Origin: Bacteroidetes bacterium GWF2_35_48
GTDB lineage: Bacteria; Bacteroidota; Bacteroidia; Bacteroidales; GWF2-35-48
Reading direction: 5' to 3'
Length of the DNA: 64,000 nt
NCBI GenBank assembly: GCA_001769125.1
Contig: MEOG01000123.1
Span: 1 to 64,000 of the forward strand
Shown here: positions 1 through 7,743 of the stretch, piece by piece
How positions within the stretch are numbered: the first letter of the stretch is position 1
Layout of the letters: every line of letters starts with the position of its first letter
Program-made: the position numbers and the translations under genes
Notes under the pieces: generated by a model
The model's input: the letters and a program-made list of their open reading frames with translations, nothing else
Told to the model about the DNA's origin: nothing
Databases searched by the model: none

Positions 1-114
1 TCAAAAAAAAAGTTTCAAGAAAAATAAAATATTAATAAACGTAATTAAGACTATATTTTTCAGCTTAATTACCAAGTGAGAAATGTTAGTTATAAATAAA
101 TGGAAGATCCATAG

Positions 115-190
115 GAGCGCCCTGTCATCAAAACGCGTTGTAGTAACAAGTCTAACCTAAATGATAAAAATTTATCGGACAATAGTGATT
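115..190 (+). repeat. Degenerate intergenic repeat, long copy
   Basis: The block begins GAGCGCCCTGT (115-125) and ends TTTATCGGACAATAGTGATT (171-190). Both ends recur at 5451-5461 and 5464-5483, where they are only 2 bp apart instead of 45. This looks like the ends of one element, with the second copy an internal deletion. There is no coding sequence in bases 1-237. Confidence 0.5.
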
Positions 191-237
191 GCAAATTATT
201 GTTTTGATATAAATACTAAAGGAAAGAAGCCCCTATT

Positions 238-408
238 TAGTGTTTGCAAGAAAACGCCAACTACTGCGTTACTCTTGTCATGAAAACAGTCATTTACAAA
301 AGTAAACTCCTTGGTTTTCATGACTTCGAAAGCATTTCGGCAAGCTCAATGTATCACCTTGTATTTGACGTTTTCTTTATCAAACACATAGTTTTCTTGC
401 TGACACTA
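238..408. mobile_element. MITE-like stem-loop element, copy A
   Basis: The ends form an 18-bp terminal inverted repeat (238-255 TAGTGTTTGCAAGAAAAC, 391-408), 16 of 18 paired. Inside is a perfect 11-bp stem, GTCATGAAAAC (277-287) with GTTTTCATGAC (314-324), around a 26-nt core. The same core lies in the element at 36453-36631, where stem bases differ on both arms so pairing is kept. No transposase is present. The 64-codon reading frame across it (244-438) follows the hairpin and is not believed to be a gene. Bases 409-596, up to the helicase start, hold nothing recognised. Confidence 0.6.
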
Positions 409-596
409 TTTATTATAAATCAACTGCAACCTCAATAAATGATAAACAACAATTTATATCATATTAATTTGTACAATAAAAATTTATCGCTTACTTTGCG
501 AAAAATAAAAGTGTTTTTAGAACATGCTATTCAGCCTACCATTTTAAGAGTCCGCTTTATCATGCTTTATTTCACTGGTTACGTTAATTATTTTCT

Positions 597-2363
597 ATGA
601 TCTCTTTCAGCGAGTCAGGCCTCAATCCTGATATTATCAAAGCCATAACAGAAATTGGTTTTGAAATTCCAATGCCAGTCCAAGCAGAAGTTATTCCCGC
701 AATACTTAACGGGGATGAAGATCTTGTTGGACTAGCGCAAACCGGAACAGGAAAAACTGCTGCCTTTGGACTTCCTCTTTTACAAAATCTTGATTGCAAA
801 CTGCAAAAACCACAGGCTTTAATATTAAGCCCAACCCGTGAACTTTGTATGCAGATTGCAAACGACCTTGCGTCCTATTCAAAATATATGCAGGGAGTAT
901 CTATCGTTTCCGTTTACGGGGGCGCAGATATCACAAAACAAATTCAAAAACTTCAGCGGGGCGTTAACATTATTGTTGCTACACCCGGTCGCCTGCTCGA
1001 CCTTCTTGAAAGAGGTAAAATTGTAACTTCAAGCATAAAAATACTCATTCTCGACGAAGCAGATGAAATGCTGAATATGGGATTCAAAGAAGATTTGGAT
1101 ATGATTCTGTCAACAATACCTGACGGAAGAAGGACGCTTATGTTTTCTGCAACCATGTCTGTTGAAATTGCAAATATAGCTTCAAACTACATGAAATCGC
1201 CGATTGAAATTCTTATCGGCAAAAGAAATGCAGGAGCTGAAAATGTTTCTCATATTTATTTTATTGCACAGGCAAACGACCGCTATCTTGCACTGAAACG
1301 GATAATAGATTTCTATCCGGATCTTTATGCTTTGGTGTTTTGCAGAACCCGCGAAGAAACAAAAGTTATTGCAGAAAAACTTATAAAAGATGGCTACAGC
1401 GCCGATGCACTTCACGGAGATTTAAGTCAGGCACAGCGCGATACCGCTATGCAGAAATTCCGTCTCAGAAACCTTCAGATTTTAGTTGCAACAGATGTTG
1501 CAGCGCGCGGTTTGGATGTAAATGATTTAACACATGTAATCAACTATAATCTTCCCGATGATGTTGAAAATTATACACACCGAAGCGGAAGAACAGGTAG
1601 AGCCGGGAAAACAGGAATTTGCGCAAGCATCATCCATTCCAGGGAGCAAAATAAAATTCGCGAAATAGAAAGAATGCTCCGTAAAAAAATTGAACCACAA
1701 AAAATTCCACATGGAAAAGAAATATGCGAGCAACAACTCTTCCATCTTATTAATTCGATAGAACATGCTCAATACGATCTGTCACAGGTCGCCTCTTTTC
1801 TTCCCGGAATTTATGAACGACTCTCGATTCTTTCAAAAGAAGATCTATTACAGCGAATCGTAGGTTTAGAGTTTAACCGGCTTTTGAAATATTATGAAAA
1901 TGCTCCAGATTTGAATAAAACTGCTTTTTCAGATAAAAATTTCAAAAATGACAGAAATGACAGAGACGATAATAGCAGACATCGCAAATCAGGAGGAAAA
2001 TACACCCGCTTCTTTCTTAATCTTGGAGCTATGGATGGGCTAAATCCACCGATGCTTATTAATATGACAACAGACCTTACAAGCAATCCAAAAATAGAAA
2101 TCGGCAAAATAAAAATAATGCCAAAATTTTCTTTCTTTGAATGTCTGGAACAAGATATGAACCTAGTGCTGAATTCATTTCAGGGTGTTGAATTCAAATC
2201 AAGAAAAGTCATTCTTGATATTGCATCTGATGCAGAAAATAACGAAAAACCTTATAATACAAAAGAAAAATCAAACAAATCCTATCGTGAAAAATCAGGG
2301 ACAGAAAGAAACTCTGATAAACGCGAAAAAAAATTTAATAAACCAAAAAGATACAGGGATTAA
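597..2363 (+). CDS. DEAD-box ATP-dependent RNA helicase, DbpA/CsdA-like
   Basis: 588 residues. Helicase motifs are in order: Q motif near residue 25, AQTGTGKT (motif I), PTREL (Ia), TPGR (Ib), DEAD (II), SAT (III), then in the second RecA lobe VATDVAARGLDV and HRSGRTGRAG (V/VI). A DbpA-type RNA-binding domain follows at roughly residues 470-545, then a Lys/Arg/Asn-rich tail. The family unwinds short RNA duplexes in ribosome assembly or mRNA turnover, often in the cold. The basic tail probably adds nonspecific RNA binding. It is transcribed alone. Whether it matches DeaD, CsdA or DbpA is not settled from sequence alone. Confidence 0.93.
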   Translation: MISFSESGLNPDIIKAITEIGFEIPMPVQAEVIPAILNGDEDLVGLAQTGTGKTAAFGLPLLQNLDCKLQKPQALILSPTRELCMQIANDLASYSKYMQGVSIVSVYGGADITKQIQKLQRGVNIIVATPGRLLDLLERGKIVTSSIKILILDEADEMLNMGFKEDLDMILSTIPDGRRTLMFSATMSVEIANIASNYMKSPIEILIGKRNAGAENVSHIYFIAQANDRYLALKRIIDFYPDLYALVFCRTREETKVIAEKLIKDGYSADALHGDLSQAQRDTAMQKFRLRNLQILVATDVAARGLDVNDLTHVINYNLPDDVENYTHRSGRTGRAGKTGICASIIHSREQNKIREIERMLRKKIEPQKIPHGKEICEQQLFHLINSIEHAQYDLSQVASFLPGIYERLSILSKEDLLQRIVGLEFNRLLKYYENAPDLNKTAFSDKNFKNDRNDRDDNSRHRKSGGKYTRFFLNLGAMDGLNPPMLINMTTDLTSNPKIEIGKIKIMPKFSFFECLEQDMNLVLNSFQGVEFKSRKVILDIASDAENNEKPYNTKEKSNKSYREKSGTERNSDKREKKFNKPKRYRD

Positions 2364-2485
2364 AAAATTTTCATTTTTGTCACTGCAAAGAAGCGGAATT
2401 ATTCCGTAAGTAATAATCATTTGATACAATAGAATAAATTGCATCGTTTTTATATCTATCTATCAAATACAATAAAAAAATCAGA

Positions 2486-3562
2486 ATGAGCAAAATGAAT
2501 GAGCTTAAAATAGGAAATCTCACCGCAAAAGTACCAATTATACAGGGAGGAATGGGTGTAGGAATTTCTTTAAGCGGATTGGCTTCAGCAGTTGCCAATG
2601 AAGGAGGAATAGGAGTGTTAGCTACAGCAGGAATCGGAGAGCAGGAAAAAGATATTTTCAGTAATTTTATCGAAGCAAACAATCGTGGGCTGCGAAATGA
2701 AATACGAAAAACTAAGTCAATGACAAATGGTATTATAGGGGTAAACATTATGGTTGCTTTATCCAATTATACCGAACTTGTAAAAGTTTCTGTTGAAGAA
2801 AATATAGATATTATTTTTTCAGGCGCAGGGCTTCCTCTAAACCTTCCTGAATATGTAGCAAAATCAGAAAATCATCCAAAATTAGTACCTATTGTTTCAT
2901 CCGGAAAAGGTGCAGCATTGATTGCAAAACGCTGGATAGAAAAATTTAATTATATTCCGGATGCATTTGTTGTTGAAGGGCCACGTGCCGGTGGACATTT
3001 GGGATTTAAAAAAGAACAACTTTTTGACGAAAATTTCAAGCTCGAAATTTTACTTATGGATGTACTTGAGAAAATTAAGCCTTTAGAACAAAAGTATGAT
3101 AAAAAAATTCCTGTGATTTGCGGTGGAGGTATCTTTACAGGTGCAGATATTAAGAAATTTATGGATTTAGGCGCTTCAGGAGTTCAAATGGCTACCCGAT
3201 TTGTTGTTACGAATGAGTGCGATGCCTCTGATGCTTTCAAACAAGCATATCTCGACTCTGTGGAATCGGATATTGAAATTATTGACAGCCCTGTAGGCAT
3301 GCCGGGTCGCGCTTTAAGAAATCAATATATTATTGATGTAAAGAACGGAAATAAAAAACCCTTTAAATGCCCATATCATTGCATCGTTACATGTGATTAT
3401 ACAAATACTCCTTATTGCATTGCTCACGCACTTACAAACGCAAAGAAAGGGCAAATGTCACATGGTTTTGCATTTGCAGGAGATAATGTTTACAGAGTAA
3501 ATAAAATTGTTTCTGTTAAGGAGCTTATTGACGAACTGAAAAATGAATTCGAAAGTATTTAG
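2486..3562 (+). CDS. Nitronate monooxygenase / FabK-like FMN enzyme
   Basis: 358 residues with a TIM-barrel FMN-enzyme signature: IIQGGMGVGIS at the start, GGIGVLATAG, VEGPRAGGHLG, then VICGGGIFTGADIKKFMDLGASGVQMATRF for the FMN phosphate site. The family covers nitronate monooxygenases (2-nitropropane dioxygenase-like) and FabK enoyl-ACP reductases. A Cys-rich stretch (CPYHCIVTC...PYC, about residues 293-310) is typical of one bacterial subgroup of unknown substrate. The start could be this ATG or the one three codons on. It ends just before a strong hairpin and faces the FKBP gene. Confidence 0.85.
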   Translation: MSKMNELKIGNLTAKVPIIQGGMGVGISLSGLASAVANEGGIGVLATAGIGEQEKDIFSNFIEANNRGLRNEIRKTKSMTNGIIGVNIMVALSNYTELVKVSVEENIDIIFSGAGLPLNLPEYVAKSENHPKLVPIVSSGKGAALIAKRWIEKFNYIPDAFVVEGPRAGGHLGFKKEQLFDENFKLEILLMDVLEKIKPLEQKYDKKIPVICGGGIFTGADIKKFMDLGASGVQMATRFVVTNECDASDAFKQAYLDSVESDIEIIDSPVGMPGRALRNQYIIDVKNGNKKPFKCPYHCIVTCDYTNTPYCIAHALTNAKKGQMSHGFAFAGDNVYRVNKIVSVKELIDELKNEFESI

Positions 3563-3571
3563 TGTAACTTA

Positions 3572-3605
3572 ACAGGGTGATTTCGGCTCCGCTCAATCAC
3601 CCTGT
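3572..3605. repeat. Intergenic hairpin with conserved loop (copy 1)
   Basis: A perfect 11-bp stem, ACAGGGTGATT (3572-3582) with AATCACCCTGT (3595-3605), encloses the loop TCGGCTCCGCTC. The loop with its closing bases is the 14-nt sequence TTCGGCTCCGCTCA, shared with hairpins at 7204-7265 and 30284-30329 whose stems are unrelated. It lies between convergent genes, so it may act as a bidirectional terminator, though there is no T-tract. The right arm recurs without its partner near 3682-3696. Confidence 0.7.
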
Positions 3606-3709
3606 AGATAAGGTACTCTATTACGCTGTAAAAAAATTAAGTGGACTCTACCCTTTTCAATCGTACTCCGGTACAAATTCTCAATCACCCTGTAGAAGTT
3701 AAAAGTATC

Positions 3710-4141
3710 CTACGCCTCAATTCCTACAAGTTCCAAATCGAATATTAAGGTTTTTCCTGCCATCGGGTGGTTTGCATCTAAAACAATATGCGTGTCTGAT
3801 ACTTCTGTTACAATAACATTAAACGTATTCCCGCTCTGATCATTCATTTCAAGCATATCACCGAGTTTTGGATTCATGTCTTCAGGAAGTCTGCTTTTCT
3901 CGAATGAAATGAATAAATCGTTATTAATTTCTCCATAACCTTCTGCCGGAAGTATTGAAACAGTTTTCTTATCTTTGATTTCCATTCCTGTTACTCCTTC
4001 TTCAAAACCTGCAATAACAGACTGACTACCGATTACAAATTCAAGAGGTTCGCGGTTTTCTGAGGAATCAAAAACAGTACCATCTTCAAATCTTCCCGTG
4101 TAATGAACAGAGACTTTGTCTCCCTTTTTCGCTTTTGCCAT
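3710..4141 (-). CDS. FKBP-type peptidyl-prolyl isomerase, SlyD-like
   Basis: 143 residues, with no signal peptide, so probably cytoplasmic. The opening KKGDKVSVHYTGRFEDGTVFDSS and the segment VIAGFEEGVTGMEIKDKKTVSILPAEGYGE are the FKBP fold with the SlyD-type insert-in-flap (about residues 70-120). The C-terminal HPMAGKTLIFDLELVGI is diagnostic. SlyD proteins combine prolyl isomerase and chaperone activity. The His/Cys-rich metal-binding tail of E. coli SlyD is absent, so a nickel role is unlikely. It is a single-gene unit, convergent with the nitronate monooxygenase. Confidence 0.92.
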   Translation of the reverse strand: MAKAKKGDKVSVHYTGRFEDGTVFDSSENREPLEFVIGSQSVIAGFEEGVTGMEIKDKKTVSILPAEGYGEINNDLFISFEKSRLPEDMNPKLGDMLEMNDQSGNTFNVIVTEVSDTHIVLDANHPMAGKTLIFDLELVGIEA

Positions 4142-4200
4142 ACTATTAAATTAAAAATTTTTAAAGATAAAATTATATCTTAAATTTTTATTATATACAA

Positions 4201-4572
4201 ATTAATTAACTCAACTTTCGCATAATTTAATTCGCTAAAAAATGAGATCAGCAGCCATTTTTCAAGATAATAATAAAATATTTTTTGCTTTTTCTGTTTT
4301 TATGAAAAATTAAGGCTGAAATCAAAATGATAATATTCCGGTGCGCTGCACCTTTGTAAACAACGCAGCTATCGCTGCTACAAATATTATCGCAGCTCTG
4401 CTGCTATATTTGGAATGCAGCGGCAGAGCCGCATAATATTTGTAAAACTAAAAAAGTATAGAAAATCTAAGGTGCAGGGTATCGTAATATATCTTGCATG
4501 AATTGCTGTTAACAATTGTTTCTAATTACAAAAATTATTAGTTCTTTTTCATGCGAAAGTTGAGTAATTAAT
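4201..4572. mobile_element. 372-bp element with terminal inverted repeats, non-coding
   Basis: The ends are 4201-4223 and 4551-4572, an inverted repeat matching at 22 of 23 positions (one base gap) that includes CTCAACTTTCGCAT. The inside has no reading frame and is packed with short GC-rich palindromes in AT-rich DNA (GCAGC...GCTGC at about 4365-4376, a GCAGCGGCAG/GCCGC cluster at 4417-4432). No clear target-site duplication is seen. It may be a MITE or a structured RNA. It fills the gap between the FKBP gene and the hicBA cassette. Confidence 0.5.
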
Positions 4573-4581
4573 GGTTTTAAA

Positions 4582-4625
4582 ATTGCAATTTCAAACAATG
4601 AAGTCAGGAGATTCCGCCGAGCGGG
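4582..4625 (+). repeat. Direct repeat, hicA-proximal copy
   Basis: The 44-bp sequence beginning ATTGCAATTTCAAAC and ending GCCGAGCGGG recurs in the same orientation at 5171-5213 with one base deleted and about six substitutions. The two copies bracket the hicBA cassette and its promoter. This copy ends two bases before the hicA stop codon. Confidence 0.75.
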
Positions 4626-4627
4626 TG

Positions 4628-4816
4628 TTAAAACGGTAATGGTATTTCCAAATCTTTACAAATTCTTCTGCAAAGATTATTCTTTATTTCTTTGTGACGT
4701 GGCACTGATGAAAGTTTATTGTTTACAATATTCATATAAATACTATGACTCCCTCCCTCTCTAAGCAATTCACACCGGTGAACCCTTAAATGTCTTATGA
4801 AATCAACAATTTTCAT
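4628..4816 (-). CDS. hicA: HicA-family toxin (mRNA interferase)
   Basis: 62 residues, the usual HicA length. The double-stranded-RNA-binding-like fold is seen as ...LLREGGSHSIY... (catalytic His24) followed by VPRHKEIKNNLCRRICKDLEI. HicA toxins cleave mRNAs and tmRNA independently of the ribosome. The start codon overlaps the last base of the hicB stop (TGATG), so the two are translationally coupled with the antitoxin first, the reverse of the E. coli hicAB order. The catalytic His and the GS-H-Y motif are intact, so it is probably functional. Confidence 0.88.
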   Translation of the reverse strand: MKIVDFIRHLRVHRCELLREGGSHSIYMNIVNNKLSSVPRHKEIKNNLCRRICKDLEIPLPF

Positions 4817-5058
4817 CAGGCAAAAACAATATCTTCTCTAATATATTTTCTGTTAGGCAAACGAACTTTTTTTAAATCTTTTTCTGCAATAGCCCGACGT
4901 GCTTCTATAACTAAATTAAGGGCTTCTATAATATTTATTTTTGCTTCTTCGAGCGTTTCCCCTTGAGAGTTTACACCAGGAATTTCTGCAATATAGGCAA
5001 TATATCCGCCTTCTTCATCGGTTTCAAAGACAGCGGTTAATTTCATATTCGTTTTCAT
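4816..5058 (-). CDS. hicB: HicB-family antitoxin
   Basis: 80 residues forming the short HicB partial RNase H fold: KLTAVFETDEEGGYIAYIAEIPGVNSQGETLEEAKINIIEAL. There is no obvious C-terminal helix-turn-helix or ribbon-helix-helix DNA-binding domain, so autoregulation may need another contact. It is translated first and coupled to hicA. ATG codons at residues 1 and 5 are both possible starts; the first lies 33 nt from the -7 promoter element. Confidence 0.88.
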   Translation of the reverse strand: MKTNMKLTAVFETDEEGGYIAYIAEIPGVNSQGETLEEAKINIIEALNLVIEARRAIAEKDLKKVRLPNRKYIREDIVFA

Positions 5059-5090
5059 GATAAAGAATATTAAACTTATAGTTTTATAAG

Positions 5091-5121
5091 CAAAGATACA
5101 GAGATTTTGAGTGATTACAAA
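5091..5121 (-). promoter_or_regulatory. hicBA promoter (Bacteroidota -33/-7)
   Basis: On the minus strand TTTG (5118-5121) is followed after exactly 19 nt by TATCTTTG (5091-5098). This fits the Bacteroidota primary-sigma consensus TTTG-19-TAnnTTTG. It lies just upstream of hicB and inside the direct repeats, so the cassette carries its own promoter. Confidence 0.75.
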
Positions 5122-5170
5122 ATATTTTGTTTTGGGAAAAAGTGCTTTTATGCAATGAGTGCAGCATTGG

Positions 5171-5213
5171 ATTGCAATTTCAAACGACGAAGTCTGAACC
5201 TTCGCCGAGCGGG
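5171..5213 (+). repeat. Direct repeat, hicB-distal copy
   Basis: Second copy of the repeat at 4582-4625, same orientation, 589 bp away. Between 5214 and 5568 there is no gene; the stretch holds the branched palindrome at 5317-5424, the short repeat copy at 5451-5483 and the ABC-F promoter. Confidence 0.75.
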
Positions 5214-5316
5214 GGGAAATTCTAAAAGTCCTTTAGACTAAATAAACGAAATAAGCATATTATAATACACTTTTGTTCATAAGTTAGTTTTACGCTTGAT
5301 TTTATTACTATGACTG

Positions 5317-5424
5317 ATTTTATAAACAGTACGTCACTACCTGCCAGCCGTACTCAAGCCATTGAGGCAGGCAGGCGTGACTAGATAATATATGAACTCC
5401 GTAGGAGTGAACTGTTTATAAAAC
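5317..5424. repeat. Branched palindrome, three-way-junction type
   Basis: An outer stem pairs 5317-5330 (ATTTTATAAACAGT) with 5411-5424. Inside sit two hairpins: GTCACTACCTGCC (5333-5345) with GGCAGGCGTGAC (5370-5381), and ACTCC (5396-5400) with GGAGT (5404-5408). A smaller relative with the same CTGCC/GGCAG hairpin in an outer stem lies at 54285-54363. It may be a mobile palindrome or a transcript-end structure. Confidence 0.55.
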
Positions 5425-5450
5425 GAACAAAATCCAACAACTAAAGCTCC

Positions 5451-5483
5451 GAGCGCCCTGTTTTTTATCGGACAATAATGATT
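5451..5483 (+). repeat. Degenerate intergenic repeat, short copy
   Basis: GAGCGCCCTGT (5451-5461) is joined almost directly to TTTATCGGACAATAATGATT (5464-5483), a 19-of-20 match to 171-190. It reads as a deletion derivative of the block at 115-190. Confidence 0.5.
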
Positions 5484-5544
5484 TCTTTCTTTTCGTTCGG
5501 TTAAAGGAGAATAACATTTATACAAAATTTATTTCATCATTTCG

Positions 5545-5552
5545 TATATTTG
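5545..5552 (+). promoter_or_regulatory. -7 promoter element of the ABC-F gene
   Basis: TATATTTG matches TAnnTTTG and sits 17 nt before the ATG at 5569, implying a very short leader. No convincing -33 TTTG is found at the right spacing. Confidence 0.55.
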
Positions 5553-5568
5553 CAAAAAATAAAAAAGC

Positions 5569-7212
5569 ATGATAGCAGTAGACGGACTAACAGTAGAATT
5601 CGGAGGCACTATATTATTCAAAGATATTTCATTTGCAATTAATGATAAAGATCGCATAGCGTTGATGGGAAAAAACGGCGCGGGCAAATCTACCTTGTTG
5701 AAAATTTTAGCAGGAGAAAAAATACCAAACGGAGGGAAGGTCTCTGCTCCCAAAGACGCTGTGATTGCATATCTTCCCCAACATTTAATAACAGAAAACA
5801 AACGCACTTTGTTTGATGAAGCTGCGATGGCTTTTTCACACATTACGGAGATGGAAAAAGCCATTGAAGTAATGAATAATGAATTATCAACACGCACAGA
5901 TTATGAGTCTGAAAGCTACTTTGAGCTTATTGAAAAGGTCTCAGCATTAAGTGAAAAATACTATGCAATAGAAGACAGTAATTTTGATTCACAGGTTGAA
6001 AAAATTTTATTAGGACTCGGCTTTTTAAGAGAAGATTTCCAAAAGCCGACAAGTGAGTTCAGCGGTGGTTGGCGCATGCGTATTGAGCTTGCCAAAATAT
6101 TACTGAAAAAACCCGATCTGATTCTTCTTGATGAGCCCACCAATCATCTTGATATTGAATCTGTACAGTGGCTCGAAGATTTTCTGATTCAAAGCGCAAA
6201 AGCTGTTATTGTTATTTCACACGACCGCGCTTTTGTGGACAATATTACAAATCGCACCATAGAAGTAACAATGGGCAGAATATACGACTATAAAGTAAAT
6301 TATTCATCCTATCTGCAACTAAGAAAAGACAGACGCATTCATCAGCAAAAAGCGTATGATGAGCAGCAAAAAATGATTGCCGACAATGTAGAATTTATTG
6401 AGCGTTTTAAAGGAACTTATTCCAAAACTTTACAGGTGCAATCGCGCGTAAAAATGCTTGAAAAATTAGAGCCTGTTGAAATAGACGAAGAAGATACATC
6501 GCATCTGCGCTTGAAGTTCCCGCCTTCCCCACGTTCGGGAAATTATCCTGTTATTGCAGAAGAAGTTTCAAAATCGTACGACGAACATGTTGTTTTTTCC
6601 AAAGCATCTTTGATAATTGAAAGAGGAGAACGAATTGCTTTTGTCGGGCGCAACGGAGAAGGAAAATCTACAATGGTGAAATGTATCATGAGGGAGCTGG
6701 AATATGAGGGAAATCTCGACGTTGGTCATAACACGATGATAGGTTATTTTGCCCAAAATCAGGCTTCATTACTTGATGAAGAGCTTACGGTTTATCAGAC
6801 CATTGACGATGTTGCAAAAGGAGATATCCGAACAAAAATTAAAGACCTGCTGGGCGCATTCATGTTTGGTGGCGATAGCTGGACAAAAAAAGTAAAAGTA
6901 CTTTCCGGAGGAGAACGCACGAGACTTGCAATGATAAAACTTCTTCTTGAACCTGTGAATTTGCTCATTCTTGACGAACCCACAAATCATCTTGATTTAC
7001 GTACAAAAGATATTCTGAAAAGTGCGCTTCAAGATTATGACGGCACAATGATTCTTGTTTCCCACGATCGCGATTTTCTTGACGGTCTTGCTACAAAAAT
7101 TTATGAATTCGGAAATAAAAAAGTAAAAGAACATTTAGGCGATATCAAATATTTTCTTGAAAAAAAGAAAATGGAAAATTTGAAGGAAATTGAGAGGAAA
7201 TCAGTAATGTAA
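5569..7212 (+). CDS. ABC-F family ATPase (ribosome-associated)
   Basis: 547 residues with two ABC domains and no membrane segment. Domain 1 has GKNGAGKST (about residue 34), SGGWRMR and LILLDEPTNHLD. Domain 2 has GRNGEGKST (about 361), LSGGERTR and LLILDEPTNHLD. The linker between them is basic and helical. ABC-F proteins bind the ribosomal E site and adjust translation; some give antibiotic resistance. This one resembles the housekeeping Uup/EttA/YbiT-like members more than resistance proteins, but the subfamily cannot be fixed by eye. Its stop codon lies inside the left arm of the following hairpin. Confidence 0.92.
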   Translation: MIAVDGLTVEFGGTILFKDISFAINDKDRIALMGKNGAGKSTLLKILAGEKIPNGGKVSAPKDAVIAYLPQHLITENKRTLFDEAAMAFSHITEMEKAIEVMNNELSTRTDYESESYFELIEKVSALSEKYYAIEDSNFDSQVEKILLGLGFLREDFQKPTSEFSGGWRMRIELAKILLKKPDLILLDEPTNHLDIESVQWLEDFLIQSAKAVIVISHDRAFVDNITNRTIEVTMGRIYDYKVNYSSYLQLRKDRRIHQQKAYDEQQKMIADNVEFIERFKGTYSKTLQVQSRVKMLEKLEPVEIDEEDTSHLRLKFPPSPRSGNYPVIAEEVSKSYDEHVVFSKASLIIERGERIAFVGRNGEGKSTMVKCIMRELEYEGNLDVGHNTMIGYFAQNQASLLDEELTVYQTIDDVAKGDIRTKIKDLLGAFMFGGDSWTKKVKVLSGGERTRLAMIKLLLEPVNLLILDEPTNHLDLRTKDILKSALQDYDGTMILVSHDRDFLDGLATKIYEFGNKKVKEHLGDIKYFLEKKKMENLKEIERKSVM

Positions 7213-7265
7213 AATCGCTCCATGCTTCGACTCCGCTCAGCACAGGTGGAGCGATTCCACATTAC
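7204..7265. repeat. Intergenic hairpin with conserved loop (copy 2)
   Basis: A long stem: GTAATGT (7204-7210) with ACATTAC (7259-7265), then ATCGCTCCA (7214-7222) with TGGAGCGAT (7247-7255), then TGC/GCA closing the loop TTCGACTCCGCTCA (7226-7239). The left arm overlaps the end of the ABC-F gene. The loop is the conserved sequence seen in copies 1 and 3. Confidence 0.75.
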
Positions 7266-7280
7266 CTGAAAATAGATATT

Positions 7281-7733
7281 ATGACAACAACAAAACCCAC
7301 AATCCGCGAATCTTTATTGACAGATGAAGATATTCATCTGATAAAAAAAAGAAGAAATATTTCTCTGATTTTTATTATAGGAACAACGCTCCTGATGGAT
7401 GTTATGTGCGCTATTATGTATTTCTCAAATAAGGATGCAGATGCTCTTGTAATTACAGGTGTTATTCTTACTGCAATTTTTGCTCTCGTAATTTGGTTTT
7501 TATTTAAAGATTCGGAAAAAGATTTTACTACAGGTACAAAATTTATTATCACAGGAATTGTAATTGAAAAAAAACTCAGTGGAGGCAAAACGAAAGAATA
7601 TAAAATTATTTTTGAAAATGAAACTGTAAAAGTTACCTGGAAGCAATATAAAGAAATAAAACCCGGAGACAAAGTTGAAATTCACTATACGCACCATTCA
7701 AAAATATCTTTAGCTATGAGGAAACTCATATAA
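7281..7733 (+). CDS. Small membrane protein, paralogue 1
   Basis: 150 residues, family not recognised. Two predicted membrane helices (about residues 27-48 and 55-75) follow a cytoplasmic-looking charged N-terminus. A soluble C-terminal domain begins TGTKFIITGIVIEKK and ends VEIHYTHHSKISLAMRKLI. The next gene has the same plan and clearly related segments (TGTKYVIKGIVKEK, MEIHFTIHSKILLFMRKI), so the pair arose by tandem duplication. No function is proposed. Confidence 0.75.
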   Translation: MTTTKPTIRESLLTDEDIHLIKKRRNISLIFIIGTTLLMDVMCAIMYFSNKDADALVITGVILTAIFALVIWFLFKDSEKDFTTGTKFIITGIVIEKKLSGGKTKEYKIIFENETVKVTWKQYKEIKPGDKVEIHYTHHSKISLAMRKLI

Positions 7734-7743
7734 TACAACATCT

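Noticed and set aside
52-190. Functional insertion sequence at the left edge.
   Set aside because: Only short end-like repeats are present; no transposase frame is seen on either strand.
244-438. A 64-codon frame near the left edge.
   Set aside because: It covers the arms and loop of the MITE-like element and has no homologue I recognise; the paired copy at 36453-36631 does not preserve the frame.
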